Source: Streptomyces aquilus
GTDB lineage: Bacteria > Actinomycetota > Actinomycetes > Streptomycetales > Streptomycetaceae
Assembly: GCF_003955715.1 (NCBI RefSeq)
Contig: NZ_CP034463.1
Coordinates: 9,672,001-9,736,000, forward strand
DNA: 64,000 nt
Direction of reading: 5' to 3'
Part shown: piece by piece, positions 8,517 to 17,900 of the stretch
Layout: every line of letters starts with the position of its first letter
Position numbering within the stretch: the stretch's first letter is position 1
Notes under the pieces: generated by a model
What the model saw: only the letters and a program-made list of their open reading frames with translations
Told to the model about the DNA's origin: nothing
Databases searched by the model: none
Program-made: the position numbers and the translations under genes

Positions 8517-9940
8517 TCATGACCACGGAAGCGAACGACCGCCTGCTCCGGGTCGTCAACCCGGCCACCGGGGAGACCCTCGACACCCTGCCCGCCGCCA
8601 CCGCGCGTGAGGTGGACACGGCCGTGGACCAGGCGCACCGCGTCTTCGACAGCGGGGTGTGGGCGGCCCGGCCGCCCCGGGAGCGGGCCGCGGTCCTGCT
8701 GCGCCTCGCCGAACTGATGGAACGCGACGCCGAGATCCTGGCCCGCCTGGACTGCGAGGACGCGGGCAAACCCATCACGGAGTGCCGTACCGGCGATGTG
8801 CCGGGCGCGATCGAGTCGATCCGCTGGTTCGCGGAGGCGGCCGACAAGGTCTTCGGCCGCACCGCCCCCACCGGCCACGACCACCTGGGGCTGATGAGCC
8901 GGGAACCCGTCGGAGCGGTCGCCGCCGTCCTGCCCTGGAACTATCCGCTCGCCATGGCCGCCTGGAAGATCGGCCCCGCCCTCACCGCGGGCAACAGCCT
9001 GCTGCTCAAGCCCGCCGAGGCGACCCCGCGCTCGGCCCTCCACGTGGCCCGGCTGGCGACGGAGGCGGGACTGCCGGACGGCACCCTCGCCGTGCTGCCC
9101 GGCTACGGCGCGGAAGCCGGCCGGGCGCTCGCCCGCCACCCCCGGATCGGCGCGCTGTCGTTCACCGGCTCGACGGCGACCGGACGGCGGATCCTGGCCG
9201 ACGCCGCGGAGACCAACTTCAAGCGGGTCTCCCTGGAGATGGGCGGCAAGAGCCCCCAGGTGCTGATGCCGGACGCGCTCGACTTCGGCGCCGACCTCAT
9301 CGACGACATGATCGAGGCCGCGTTCCTGACGATGGGCCAGAACTGCACGGCCGGCTCCCGGATCCTGGTCCACGAGGACATCGCCGCCCAGGTCGTCGCC
9401 CGGTTCACGGCCGCCGCCGGAGCCCTGGTCATCGGCGACCCGGCCAAGCCGGACACCCGTACGGGACCCCTGATCAGCACCGCGGCGCGAGACCGGGTCT
9501 CCCGCGCCGTGGACGAGGCGGTCGCCGCCGGAGCCGTGGCCCACACCGCCGGGCTGCCGACGGGCCTGCACCCCCACGGGGCCTACTACCCGCCCACCGT
9601 CGTCGTCGGCGCCCCCGACGGCAGCCGGGTCCTCACCGAGGAACTGTTCGGCCCCGTGGTCACCGTCCAGACCTTCGCCTCCGAGCAGGAGGCGATCCGG
9701 ACGGCGAACGCCACCCCTTACGGCCTCGCCGCGTCCCTGTGGACCCACGACCTCGACGCCGCCTTCCGCCTCGCCCGCGGCATCCAGGCCGGAGTGGTCT
9801 CCGTCAACTCCTACAGCGAGGGCGACATCACCGCCCCCTTCGGTGGCTGGAAACAGTCAGGATTCGGCGGGGCGGAGCGGTCCACCGACGCCTTCGCGCA
9901 GTGGACCAGGCAGAAGACCATCTGGATCCGTACCCGCTAG
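8513..9940 (+). CDS. Aldehyde dehydrogenase
   Basis: The 475-residue product is a full-length NAD(P)+-dependent aldehyde dehydrogenase that oxidises an aldehyde to the acid. PWNYPLAMAAWK, FTGSTATGR and the catalytic Cys278 in GQNCTAGSR are visible, with general base Glu242 in LEMGGKS. The closest look is to betaine-aldehyde or gamma-glutamyl-aminobutyraldehyde dehydrogenases. The first ATG at 8513 overlaps the SDR stop; a second in-frame ATG six bases on (8519) is an equally good start. It ends the coupled monooxygenase-SDR-ALDH unit, and the AraC-type gene begins 61 bases after its stop. Confidence 0.9.
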   Translation: MIMTTEANDRLLRVVNPATGETLDTLPAATAREVDTAVDQAHRVFDSGVWAARPPRERAAVLLRLAELMERDAEILARLDCEDAGKPITECRTGDVPGAIESIRWFAEAADKVFGRTAPTGHDHLGLMSREPVGAVAAVLPWNYPLAMAAWKIGPALTAGNSLLLKPAEATPRSALHVARLATEAGLPDGTLAVLPGYGAEAGRALARHPRIGALSFTGSTATGRRILADAAETNFKRVSLEMGGKSPQVLMPDALDFGADLIDDMIEAAFLTMGQNCTAGSRILVHEDIAAQVVARFTAAAGALVIGDPAKPDTRTGPLISTAARDRVSRAVDEAVAAGAVAHTAGLPTGLHPHGAYYPPTVVVGAPDGSRVLTEELFGPVVTVQTFASEQEAIRTANATPYGLAASLWTHDLDAAFRLARGIQAGVVSVNSYSEGDITAPFGGWKQSGFGGAERSTDAFAQWTRQKTIWIRTR

Positions 9941-10001
9941 CGCGGCCGCCGCCGTACGCCTATGCCTAAAGTGGTCGCGAGAACGGCCCTGGAGCGAAGC
10001 C

Positions 10002-11120
10002 ATGACCGAGGCAACCCGTCCGGACAGCGGCACCACCCGCAGCACGTCGGCGACGATCTCCCCGAACATTCTGCGCTACCTGCGCCAGATCACCGAGGAG
10101 TACGGAGTCGACCTCCAGCCGGAACTGGACCAGGTCGGTCTCACCGAGACCCTGATGGGCTCGGCGGCCCTTCGCGTCTCCTACCGCCAGGGCAGTGCCG
10201 TCATCCGGCGCGCTGTCGAACTCACCGGGGACGAGAACCTGGGCCTGCGGGTCGGAGCAGCGCAGCACCTCACCGCCTGGGGACTGGTCGGCTTCGCCAT
10301 GCTCGCCAGCGACACCCTCCAGGCCGCCATCGAGGCGGGGGTGCGCTTCCAGAACGTGTCCGGGGCGATGACCGTCTGGTCGGCGGGCCGGGAGGGCTCC
10401 GACTACGTGGTCCGAGCCGACCTCCCGGACCCGGTGATCGACCCGGACGTCGCCGTCTTCCTGGTCGAGGAGGCGTTCTCGAGCGTCGTCACCCTGGGCC
10501 GCCTCGCCGCCGATGCAGGCCTCGCACCTCAGGAGGTCCACTTCGCCTTCGCCGCCCCGCGCGACGTCCAGCCCTTCCGCGACCTCTTCCGCTGTCCCCT
10601 GCGCTTCGGTGCCTCCCGCAACCGGCTGGTGGTACCGCCGGCCTGGATCAACCGGCCGATGCCGGGCCGCGATCCGGTCACCTGCGCCTCGACCCTCGAA
10701 CTCCTCGAAGGGCAGATGGCCTCCCGCCGTCGTCAGCAGGACCTGCTGGAAATCCTGGAGATCTCCGTCGCGCAGAGCCTCCCGGTCGTCCCCTCCTTCT
10801 CCGAGCAGGCCCGCAGACACGCGTCGAGCGAGCGGACGCTGCGCCGCCGCCTGGCCGACTGCGGCACCTCCTACGAGGCGATCGTCGAGGGCGTCCGCCG
10901 TGAGCGCGTCGAACTGCTCCTGCACCGCCCCCACCTCACCCTCCGCGAGGTGGCCCGCCAGGCGGGCTTCTCCGACGAACGCGCCCTGCGCCGAGCCGTC
11001 CGCCGCTGGCACGGCATGGCACCGCTGAAACTGCGCGAGGGCTTCTCTTCGGAGTCGACGGGAACAACGCCGGGTCAGGACCGCGGGGAACCAGGCGACC
11101 AGCTGTACCCGGACCTGTAG
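10002..11120 (+). CDS. AraC-family regulator with AraC-type N-terminal domain
   Basis: The 372-residue protein has the long N-terminal 'arabinose-binding' domain seen in VirS, OruR and similar regulators (residues about 25-210, with LGLRVG and [14 protein letters not shown]). It ends in two helix-turn-helix motifs (residues about 265-360; [19 protein letters not shown] and [19 protein letters not shown]). ATG 10002 is chosen for the GGAGCG stretch five to ten bases upstream. It follows the monooxygenase operon in the same direction and is probably its activator, by analogy with VirS and mymA. The last 25 codons read into decayed Spo0M/TerD-like DNA, so the C-terminus may be an unnatural extension. 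Confidence 0.85.
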   Translation: MTEATRPDSGTTRSTSATISPNILRYLRQITEEYGVDLQPELDQVGLTETLMGSAALRVSYRQGSAVIRRAVELTGDENLGLRVGAAQHLTAWGLVGFAMLASDTLQAAIEAGVRFQNVSGAMTVWSAGREGSDYVVRADLPDPVIDPDVAVFLVEEAFSSVVTLGRLAADAGLAPQEVHFAFAAPRDVQPFRDLFRCPLRFGASRNRLVVPPAWINRPMPGRDPVTCASTLELLEGQMASRRRQQDLLEILEISVAQSLPVVPSFSEQARRHASSERTLRRRLADCGTSYEAIVEGVRRERVELLLHRPHLTLREVARQAGFSDERALRRAVRRWHGMAPLKLREGFSSESTGTTPGQDRGEPGDQLYPDL

Positions 11121-11304
11121 CCGCCGCGTAGCCCTGACCGACCGCGCGGAACTTCCACTCGGCCCCGTTGCGGTAGAGCTCGCCGAAGACCATCACGGTC
11201 TCGGTCGAGGTCTCCTCGGCGCGGGTGACGGACAGCCCGCTGCGCACCGTGTCGACCGTGGGGCCGCCCACACCGAGTCAGCCGAGCAGCCGTTTGAACA
11301 CCAT
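11120..11304 (-). pseudogene. Spo0M-like / TerD-like chimeric relic
   Basis: Reading the minus strand from 11304 gives MVFKRLLG, then a TGA stop (11280-11278), then [11 protein letters not shown], which matches the beginning of Spo0M-type sporulation-control proteins. From about 11235 to 11120 the same frame reads [20 protein letters not shown] and [14 protein letters not shown]. That is the C-terminal signature of TerD-family tellurium/stress proteins. The two families are normally separate genes, so this is a deletion scar that joined the head of one to the tail of another, later broken by a nonsense codon. It overlaps the end of the AraC-type gene. Confidence 0.6.
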
Positions 11305-11337
11305 CTCGGGCATAGGGCGGCCGGACGCGTCGGGCCG

Positions 11338-12372
11338 CTACGATCCCGTCCTTGCCCCGATGCCGTGGGCGAGGAGGCTCTCGGCGGTGTCCTCGATGGT
11401 GTCGGCGATGGGGCGCGCTCGCCATCCGAGGAGCTTCTCCGCCTTGGTGCTGGTGGCATCGAGGTCCCGGCCGAGCTGGTGCCTGAGCAGGCGCAGTTCC
11501 GGGTTCACGAGGCCCAGTGCGCGGGCGACCCAGAGCGGCAGTTCACGGGTGGGTGCTTTCGCGGCGCGTTCACCGAGGCGGTCGTGCAGGATGCGGGCGA
11601 TGTCGATGACGCGCAGGCTGTGCCCGGCGATGGCCAGGAAGCGTTCGCCGGCGGCCGCCGGATCGGTCATCGCGCGCAGGTGCAGATCCGCGACGTCGCG
11701 GACGTCGACGAAACCCATCCCGAAGGGCGGGCACGCGGGAACCTGTCCTTCGAGCATTCTGCGGACGAGACGCAGGGAGGGCGGGTCGTCCGGGCCGAGC
11801 AGCGGGCCAAGGACTCCTACGGGGTGGACCGCTGCCAGTTCCAGGGCGCCGCCTTCGTCCTGGATGAACTGCCAGGCGGCGCGTTCGGCGAGTGTCTTGG
11901 AGCGCTGATAGGGCGGGATGTCGCTGTCGACGTTGGTCCAGTCCTCCTCGGTGAACGGGGTCGAGCGCGGCGGGTGTCCGATCCCGATGGCGCCGAAGGC
12001 GCTGGTCAGGACGGCCCGGCGGACACCGGCGTCCCGGGCGGCGCGCAGCACGCGCAGGGCGCCCTCGCGCGCCGGGACCACCAGGTCGTCGTCGTTGGCC
12101 GGCGTGTGGCGCAGGGTCGGCGAGGCGACGTGCAGGACGAACTCGCAGTCGGCGACGGCGGCATCCCAGCCCTCGGGCTGTTCGAGATCGGCGCGTACGA
12201 CGGTGAGCCGGTCGTCGTCGAACGGTGTGGCCGCGTGCAGCCAGGACCGCAGTGCCGGCTCGCGTTGCAGGTCGCGGACCGTGGTGCGGACGGTGTGCCC
12301 GGCCTCCAGCAGAGCCTGGATGCACCAGCTTCCGATGAAGCCGGTTCCTCCGGTGACCAGTACCTGTGACAT
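11338..12372 (-). CDS. NAD(P)-dependent epimerase/dehydratase family protein
   Basis: The 344-residue extended SDR has the cofactor motif TGGTGFIG at residues 7-14 and a catalytic YxxxK motif (YQRSK). It resembles dihydroflavonol-4-reductase-like or cinnamoyl-CoA-reductase-like enzymes, which reduce carbonyls on small secondary metabolites. ATG 12372 is preceded by AAGGAAC; the open frame extends 19 codons upstream without a better start. It is followed by the Spo0M/TerD-like relic and lies downstream of an aldo/keto reductase gene in the same direction, 171 bases apart. The physiological substrate cannot be read from the sequence. Confidence 0.85.
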   Translation of the reverse strand: MSQVLVTGGTGFIGSWCIQALLEAGHTVRTTVRDLQREPALRSWLHAATPFDDDRLTVVRADLEQPEGWDAAVADCEFVLHVASPTLRHTPANDDDLVVPAREGALRVLRAARDAGVRRAVLTSAFGAIGIGHPPRSTPFTEEDWTNVDSDIPPYQRSKTLAERAAWQFIQDEGGALELAAVHPVGVLGPLLGPDDPPSLRLVRRMLEGQVPACPPFGMGFVDVRDVADLHLRAMTDPAAAGERFLAIAGHSLRVIDIARILHDRLGERAAKAPTRELPLWVARALGLVNPELRLLRHQLGRDLDATSTKAEKLLGWRARPIADTIEDTAESLLAHGIGARTGS

Positions 12373-12543
12373 CTGTCGTTCCTTCAGCTGTTGGCTCGTG
12401 CGATGGGAGGGGTGTCGGGTGCGTGGCACGGTGGCGAACGCGATCAGTCCGGCGGTGCCGAGCGCGGTGCGAGGGCGCCGTAGATCACCCAGCCGGTGTC
12501 CATGACGGCGCCGAGGGGGACTGGGCGACCTGCCCGAACGCGG

Positions 12544-13593
12544 TCACGCGAGCGCCATGCCGGGCACGCGCCGGCGGATGGCCTCCATCTCGGCTTCGTC
12601 CGAGACGCCCTGCCAGTCGTGGCGGGGTGTGTAGGGGGCCTCCAGGGCGCGTACGTCGTCGTCGGTGAGTTCGATGTCGAGGGAGGCCACGGCCTCGTCG
12701 ATCTGCCGGATCGAACCGGCGCCGACCAGGGGTGCGGTGACGACCGGCTGGCGGCGCAGCCACGCGAGCGCGACCTGTGCGCGGGTGACGCCGTGTGCGG
12801 CGGCGACCTTCCCGACGGCGTCGATGATCGCGTGGTTGGATGCCTCCTCGGCCGGCGAGTAGAGCAGGTCCGCGTAGGCGCCGTCCGTCTCGGAGCGCGC
12901 CGTCGAGCGGGCGTCGTCCCACGCGCGGGCGAGACGGCCGCGGGCCAGCGGCGACCAGACGACGGTGCCGACGCCCTCGTCCAGACACAGCGGGATCATC
13001 TCCCGCTCCTCCTCGCGGGCGAGCAGGTTGTAGTGGTCCTGCATCGACACGAAGCGTGCCCAGCCGTGCTGCCTCTGAAGGTGCAGCGCCTTCGCGAACT
13101 CCCAGGCGTGCATGGACGAGGCGCCGAGGTAGCGGACCTTGCCGGACTTCACGAGGTCGCTGAGCGCTTCGAGGGTCTCCTCCCACGGGGTGGCGTGGTC
13201 GTTGCGGTGGATCTGGTAGAGGTCGATGTAGTCCGTGCCGAGGCGGCGCAGCGAGTGGTCGACCTCGGTCATGATCGCCTTGCGCGACAGGCCGCGGCCG
13301 TTGGGTCCCAGCCGCATCGGGTGGCGCAGCTTCGTGGCGATCACCACGGCATCGCGGTCGGCGAAGTCCTTGAGCGCGCGGCCGAGGATCTCCTCGCTGG
13401 AGCCGTTGGAGTACATGTTCGCGGTGTCGAAGAAGTTGATCCCCGCCTCCAGCGCGTGCCTGATGAGCGGGCGCGCGTCCTCCTCGCCCTTCGACCAGAC
13501 GGGATGCCCGCGGTCGGGTTCGCCGTAGGTCATCGCGCCGATCGCGATCGGGGACACGTCGAGGCCGGTCATGCCGAGCTTGATGTAATGCAT
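12544..13593 (-). CDS. Aldo/keto reductase
   Basis: The 349-residue protein is a full-length AKR, an NADPH-dependent carbonyl reductase with a (beta/alpha)8 barrel. DTANMYSNGSSEE carries the catalytic Asp and Tyr, ATKLRHPM the Lys, and YIDLYQIHRND the His. The C-terminal cofactor loop (PLVGAGSIRQIDEAV) is intact. It looks like YajO/Tas or AKR11-12-type members. ATG 13593 follows AAGGAG; the frame extends 19 codons upstream into the operator region, where no start is likely. The gene is divergent from a TetR-family gene, and two palindromic sites lie between them, so repression by that TetR protein is the simplest model. Confidence 0.9.
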   Translation of the reverse strand: MHYIKLGMTGLDVSPIAIGAMTYGEPDRGHPVWSKGEEDARPLIRHALEAGINFFDTANMYSNGSSEEILGRALKDFADRDAVVIATKLRHPMRLGPNGRGLSRKAIMTEVDHSLRRLGTDYIDLYQIHRNDHATPWEETLEALSDLVKSGKVRYLGASSMHAWEFAKALHLQRQHGWARFVSMQDHYNLLAREEEREMIPLCLDEGVGTVVWSPLARGRLARAWDDARSTARSETDGAYADLLYSPAEEASNHAIIDAVGKVAAAHGVTRAQVALAWLRRQPVVTAPLVGAGSIRQIDEAVASLDIELTDDDVRALEAPYTPRHDWQGVSDEAEMEAIRRRVPGMALA

Positions 13594-13611
13594 GACGCTC
13601 CTTAAAGTATG

Positions 13612-13651
13612 TGGAGAGCTCTCCATATAACGTAGTGGAGAACTCTCCACT
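13612..13651. promoter_or_regulatory. Paired TetR-type operators, aldo/keto reductase divergon
   Basis: TGGAGAGCTCTCCA at 13612-13625 is a perfect 14-base palindrome. A second copy, AGTGGAGAACTCTCCACT at 13634-13651, has one centre mismatch. Their centres are 24 bases apart, a little over two helical turns. They fill the short gap between the reductase start (13593) and the TetR start (13669), so binding would block both promoters. This is the classical arrangement for an autoregulated TetR repressor. Confidence 0.75.
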
Positions 13652-13668
13652 TAGCAACGTGAGGTCCC

Positions 13669-14205
13669 GTGGTCCGTTCAGACGCCCGTGAGAACAGGGC
13701 ACGCATCCTCGCCGCCGCACGCGAAGCGCTCGCCGCGGACGGCACCACGTCGATGAACCAGATCGCCCAGCGCGCCGGAGTCGGCGCCGGAACCCTGTAC
13801 CGCAACTTCCCCACCCGCGAGGCGCTCGTCCTGGCCGTCAACCAGGACGAGGTCGCCCGCATCACCGGCACCGTGCCCGACCTGCTGGCCCGGATGCCCC
13901 CACTGGAAGCCCTCCGGCACTGGACGACGGACCTCGTCGAGGCCATGCGGCGCAAGCACGGCCTCGGCGACGCACTCACCCCGGCCGTGCACCAGGCGAT
14001 CAACGAGCAGAGCTACGGCCCGGTCATCGCCGCGATCACAGAACTCCTCGACGCCGGCAAGAAGGACGGAAGCATCCGTCTCGACGCCGCACCCGAGGAC
14101 TTCCTCCAGCTGACCGGCGCGTTGTGGCGTGCCGCGTCCAGCCCCGTGGACCGGGCCCCCCACATGCTCGCGCTCATCCTCGACGGACTCCGCACCCACC
14201 GGTAG
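13669..14205 (+). CDS. TetR-family repressor of the aldo/keto reductase gene
   Basis: The 178-residue protein has an N-terminal TetR helix-turn-helix (residues about 8-50; RILAAAREALAADGTTSMNQ and QRAGVGAGTLYRNFPTREAL) and a helical ligand-binding remainder. The GTG start at 13669 has GAGG close upstream. It is divergent from the reductase and adjacent to the two palindromes at 13612-13651, the likely autoregulatory operators. The inducer may be an aldehyde or other substrate of the reductase, but this is inference. Confidence 0.87.
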   Translation: MVRSDARENRARILAAAREALAADGTTSMNQIAQRAGVGAGTLYRNFPTREALVLAVNQDEVARITGTVPDLLARMPPLEALRHWTTDLVEAMRRKHGLGDALTPAVHQAINEQSYGPVIAAITELLDAGKKDGSIRLDAAPEDFLQLTGALWRAASSPVDRAPHMLALILDGLRTHR

Positions 14206-14350
14206 GGGAGGGTCGCACGCTGCCGGAGGAGCGAGCGGCCTGGTCCAACTGCCGCTGCCGACGGCGCTGTTCGTCGTCCCCGCCGCAAGACCCGACCGGA
14301 TGGATCATGGTGTCCGCCGTGTGCGGGCCAACGCTTACGATGCGTTCATC

Positions 14351-14545
14351 ATGGTGCGGTTGCGAGTGCTGGGTTCCCTGGAGGCCTACGTCGACGGTGC
14401 GCGGGTCGGGCTCGGAGGGCCCCGGCAGCGCGCCGTTCTCGCGATGCTGCTCTGTGCCCGGGGCGGCGTGGTGTCCGTCGACCGGATGATCGACCAGCTG
14501 TGGGAGGGGAGCCCACCGACCCGGGCCCTGGTCTCGCTCCAGGGC
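14351..14545 (+). pseudogene. SARP/AfsR-type regulator N-terminal fragment (plus strand)
   Basis: From ATG 14351 the frame encodes VRLRVLGSLEAYVDGARVGL and GGPRQRAVLAMLLCARGGVV, then VDRMIDQLWEGSPPTRALVSLQ. This is the winged-helix half of a SARP/BTAD-type regulator. After SLQ, where YVSxLRR should follow, the frame turns into sequence antisense to the minus-strand SARP fragment. The trimmed fragment keeps about 64 residues and lacks the rest of the DNA-binding domain and all of the BTAD domain. Confidence 0.6.
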
Positions 14546-14782
14546 GTCGCCGAGAGCCCGCCGCAGCCGGTGCACATACGTACGGACCGAACCCACCGCC
14601 GACGCGGGCGGAGCCGTACCCCACAGCGCGTCGACCAGTTCGCCGACCCGCACCTGGGCGCCCTCGGCGATCAGCAACGCCCCCAGCACGGCCCGCTGTT
14701 GCGGCGGTCCGAGGTCCACCTCGGCCGTGCCGCGCCACGCGCTGACCGGCCCCAGCACCGCGAACCGAATCTGCTCCCGCAC
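14545..14782 (-). pseudogene. SARP/AfsR-type regulator N-terminal fragment (minus strand)
   Basis: From GTG 14782, with GGGAGAG eight bases upstream, the minus strand encodes IRFAVLGPVSAWRGTAEVDL, then GPPQQRAVLGALLIAEGAQV, VGELVDALWG, and SVRTYVHRLRRALGDALE. This is a second, different SARP winged-helix domain. It stops matching the family at about 14545, exactly where the plus-strand SARP fragment also ends. The two truncated genes therefore face each other tail to tail at one junction. Whether any product is made is unknown; neither could bind effectively without its BTAD partner domain. Confidence 0.6.
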
Positions 14783-14991
14783 CTCTATGTCTCTCCCTGC
14801 CGGAACCTGGATCCGGCACAGCCTCCGCACACCGTCTTGGAATGCACTTGAAGCCTTCTTGGAGCGTCGACCGATGCTCGTGTATTCATCGGCCCAGATG
14901 GGCCAGCGCACGGGAGCGTGCGGGCGGGGCGGCCGGGGCCGACCGCCGGTCAGCGGCACCACGACGGCACGCCCCGTTTCGGTGTGGGCTG

Positions 14992-17900
14992 CTAGTTGAT
15001 ACGGATCTCGGCGAGTTGGAGGCGGTACCGGGTGCTTTCGTCCGAGGCGGGCTTGCCGAGCTTCGAGACCCTCAGGCGCACGTAGCGGCCGACGGCGGAA
15101 GTGAAGGGGTAGGTCTGAGCGGATCCGCCCGGGTTGGGTTCGGCGGTGACGGTACGGGCGGTGGTGTAGGTACTGGCCCCATCGGGTCGGGTCTGGAGGG
15201 TGAAGTCGACAGGGAAGCCGGCTGTGCCTCCGCCGGCCGCACTGGTGTCCGTGCGGGGGTGGAGGGTGACGGAGCCGACGGCCCGGTCCGCGCCGAGGTC
15301 GATCTCCACCCAGACGGGGCTGGCGCTGACGTCGGGGGAGGGGAAGTCGATGCTGGTGAAACCCTTGGCACCGGCCACGCCGGTGGTGATGCCGTCGAGG
15401 AGCCGGGTCTTGCCCCAGTCGCCGTTCTCCAGTGTGTAGTTGGCGGTGACGGTGGTCGCGGCGGTGGGGACGGCGAGTTCGGCGAGTTGCAGGCGGTACT
15501 TGGTGGTCTCGTCGAGGGCAGGGGCACCGAGCTTCGTGGCTTGGAGGCGTACGTAGCGGGCGGTCGTGGTCGCGAAGCCGTACGTCTGCACCAGCCCGCC
15601 CGGGTTGGGCGCGGCGGTGAGGGTGCGGACGGTGGTGTAACCGGTCGATCCGTCGGGACGGGTCTGGATCGTGAAGTCCACGGGGAAGCCCGCTGTGCCG
15701 CCGCCGACCGCCGGGGTGTCGGTGCGCGGGAAGAGCCGTACGGAGTCGAGGTCGGTGTCGGCGCCGAGGTCGATCTCCACCCAGACGGGGTGGGCGCTGA
15801 CGTCGGCGGAGGGGAAGTCGATGCTGGTGTAGCCCTTGGCGCCGCTCACGCTGGTGAGCTTGCCGTCGGTGAGCCGGTTCCTGCCCCAGTCGCTGTTCTC
15901 CAGGCTGCTGTTGCTGGTGACGGGCCGGCCGAGGGCGAGGTCGTCGAGACGGCCGGCGCCGCTGACCGTGAACGTCCAGCTGCCCGGCTGGAGGGTGAAG
16001 TAGACGTACGAGGTGTCCTTGCCCGCGTAGCCGAGGCCCGGGACGCTTCCGGCGGATGCGCCACCCGTGAAGACCGTGGTGCCGCCTGCCTTGATGACCG
16101 GCGACGGGCCGCCGTACGTCGGAACACCCACGCGCGCAGTCGTCGCGCTCGGGGAGGTGAGGGTCAGGGTGACCTGGCCGCCGTCGCGTGTGATGCCGAA
16201 ACGGATGTCACCCCTGACGGTAGGCGTGACCGTGTTGATCTTCGTGAGGGTTCCGGTCTGCGGGACGACGTCGTACGTGGTCCAGCCGGGCTGGGTGGGA
16301 CGGACGCCGGCTGCGTACGCGGACAGTGCGTACAGCGGGCCGCCGTTCCAGGCGTGGTTGTCGGTGCCGCCCGCCTTGTCCCAGATCTCCCACAGGGTGT
16401 AGCAGGCGGGATCGGCGACCTGGGCGGCGTAGCGGTTGCGCATGCGTTCCTCGGCGACGGTGGCCGCTCCCATGAGGTAGAGCGCTTCTAGGACGTAGAA
16501 CTCCATGTAGGGGCTGGCGTTGAGGTGGGTGCGCAGCACTTCGGTGATCGCCCGGTGGCGGGAGGCGGGTGCGAGGCCGGCGACGACGGCCAGGCCGTTG
16601 CCGCGGTCGTCGGTGTCGCCGGTGTACCCGGGCGAGCGGTACTCGTTGCGGGAGGCGTTCCACAGGACGCGGTCGAAGTTGGCCTTGATGCTGTCGCGCT
16701 TGGCCTGCCAGGCGGCGATGTCGCCGCTGTTGCCGCTGAGGCCGGCGAGGGTGATGGCCGTGTCGAGGGCCAGGTAGTACCAGCAGTTGTCCAGGAGGCG
16801 GGCGTCGATGTCGCTGCCCCAGTCCTCCCAGTCCCAGTCGCCGGCGCGGTGGTTGACCAGGCCGGCCGAGTCCAGGCTCCACAGGTTGAGATAGGCCTTC
16901 ACCGCCGGATAGGTGCCGGAGACGGCGTCGGTGTCGCCGGTGTAGAGGTGGTACGTGCCGAACGCCCACACCGAGGCGAGCATCTGGACGGGCAGTTCGG
17001 CGGTCCAGATGGTGGACGGCATCGGCGAGTAGAGCACACCGCCGGGCTTCTGCCAGGCGGTCAGCTGGGCGATGGCCTTGGCGCCGAGGGCGTGGGAGCG
17101 GGTGTCGAAGGTGTAGAAGCCCTCTTTGAGCTGGTTGACCACGTCGCCCCACCACTGGGCGCGTTCGCGGGTGGGGCAGTCCATGTAGTTGTCGCGCATG
17201 TTGACGTACATCGTGCGCGCCGCCTTGCCCCACAGGGTGTCGAAGAAGGCCTCGTTGCTGCTGAACGATCCGGCGAAGTCGGTGTCGTAGCCGGACTCCC
17301 GGTACTTCAGATCCAGGATGGTGACGCCCGCGGGGATGGTGTACTTCACCGCCGTGCCGCTCATCCAGGCCAGCGCCTCGAACTCCTGGACCCCGCCCGC
17401 GCAGACGTAGGTGGCGCGGATGTTGTTCTCCGCCCCGGGGGTGAGGCCGGTCAGACCGTCGCCGTCCGCGTAGTGGTCGGTCTGCATCCCGATCACCGCG
17501 CCGGCTGGTGCGTCCACCTTCAGGTACGGCGTGACCTGGAGGTTCGAGGGCAAGGTGGCGGTGATGGCGGTGGCGCCCTGTCCCGTGGACGGCAGCGACG
17601 AGGCGTTGCCGTAGGACTTCAGGCCCGAGTACCGGAACTGCGGGACGGGTCTCTGGACGAGATCGTTCCAGGGCGCGGCGCCGGCGGCTCCGAAGTCGGT
17701 GGGGGCGCTCCATGCGCTGTCGTCGAAGCCGGGCGACTCCCAGGCGGTGAGGGCGGTGGCGTTGCGGGCGTCGTAGTGGATGTTCGACTCGGGTAGGCGG
17801 AAGTTGACCTGGGTGCCGCTGGTGTTGTTGGAGTAGCCCGGGTGGACGGTGTGCTTCCAACTGGTGTCGCTGACCACCCGGGTGGTGGTCGAGCCGGTGG

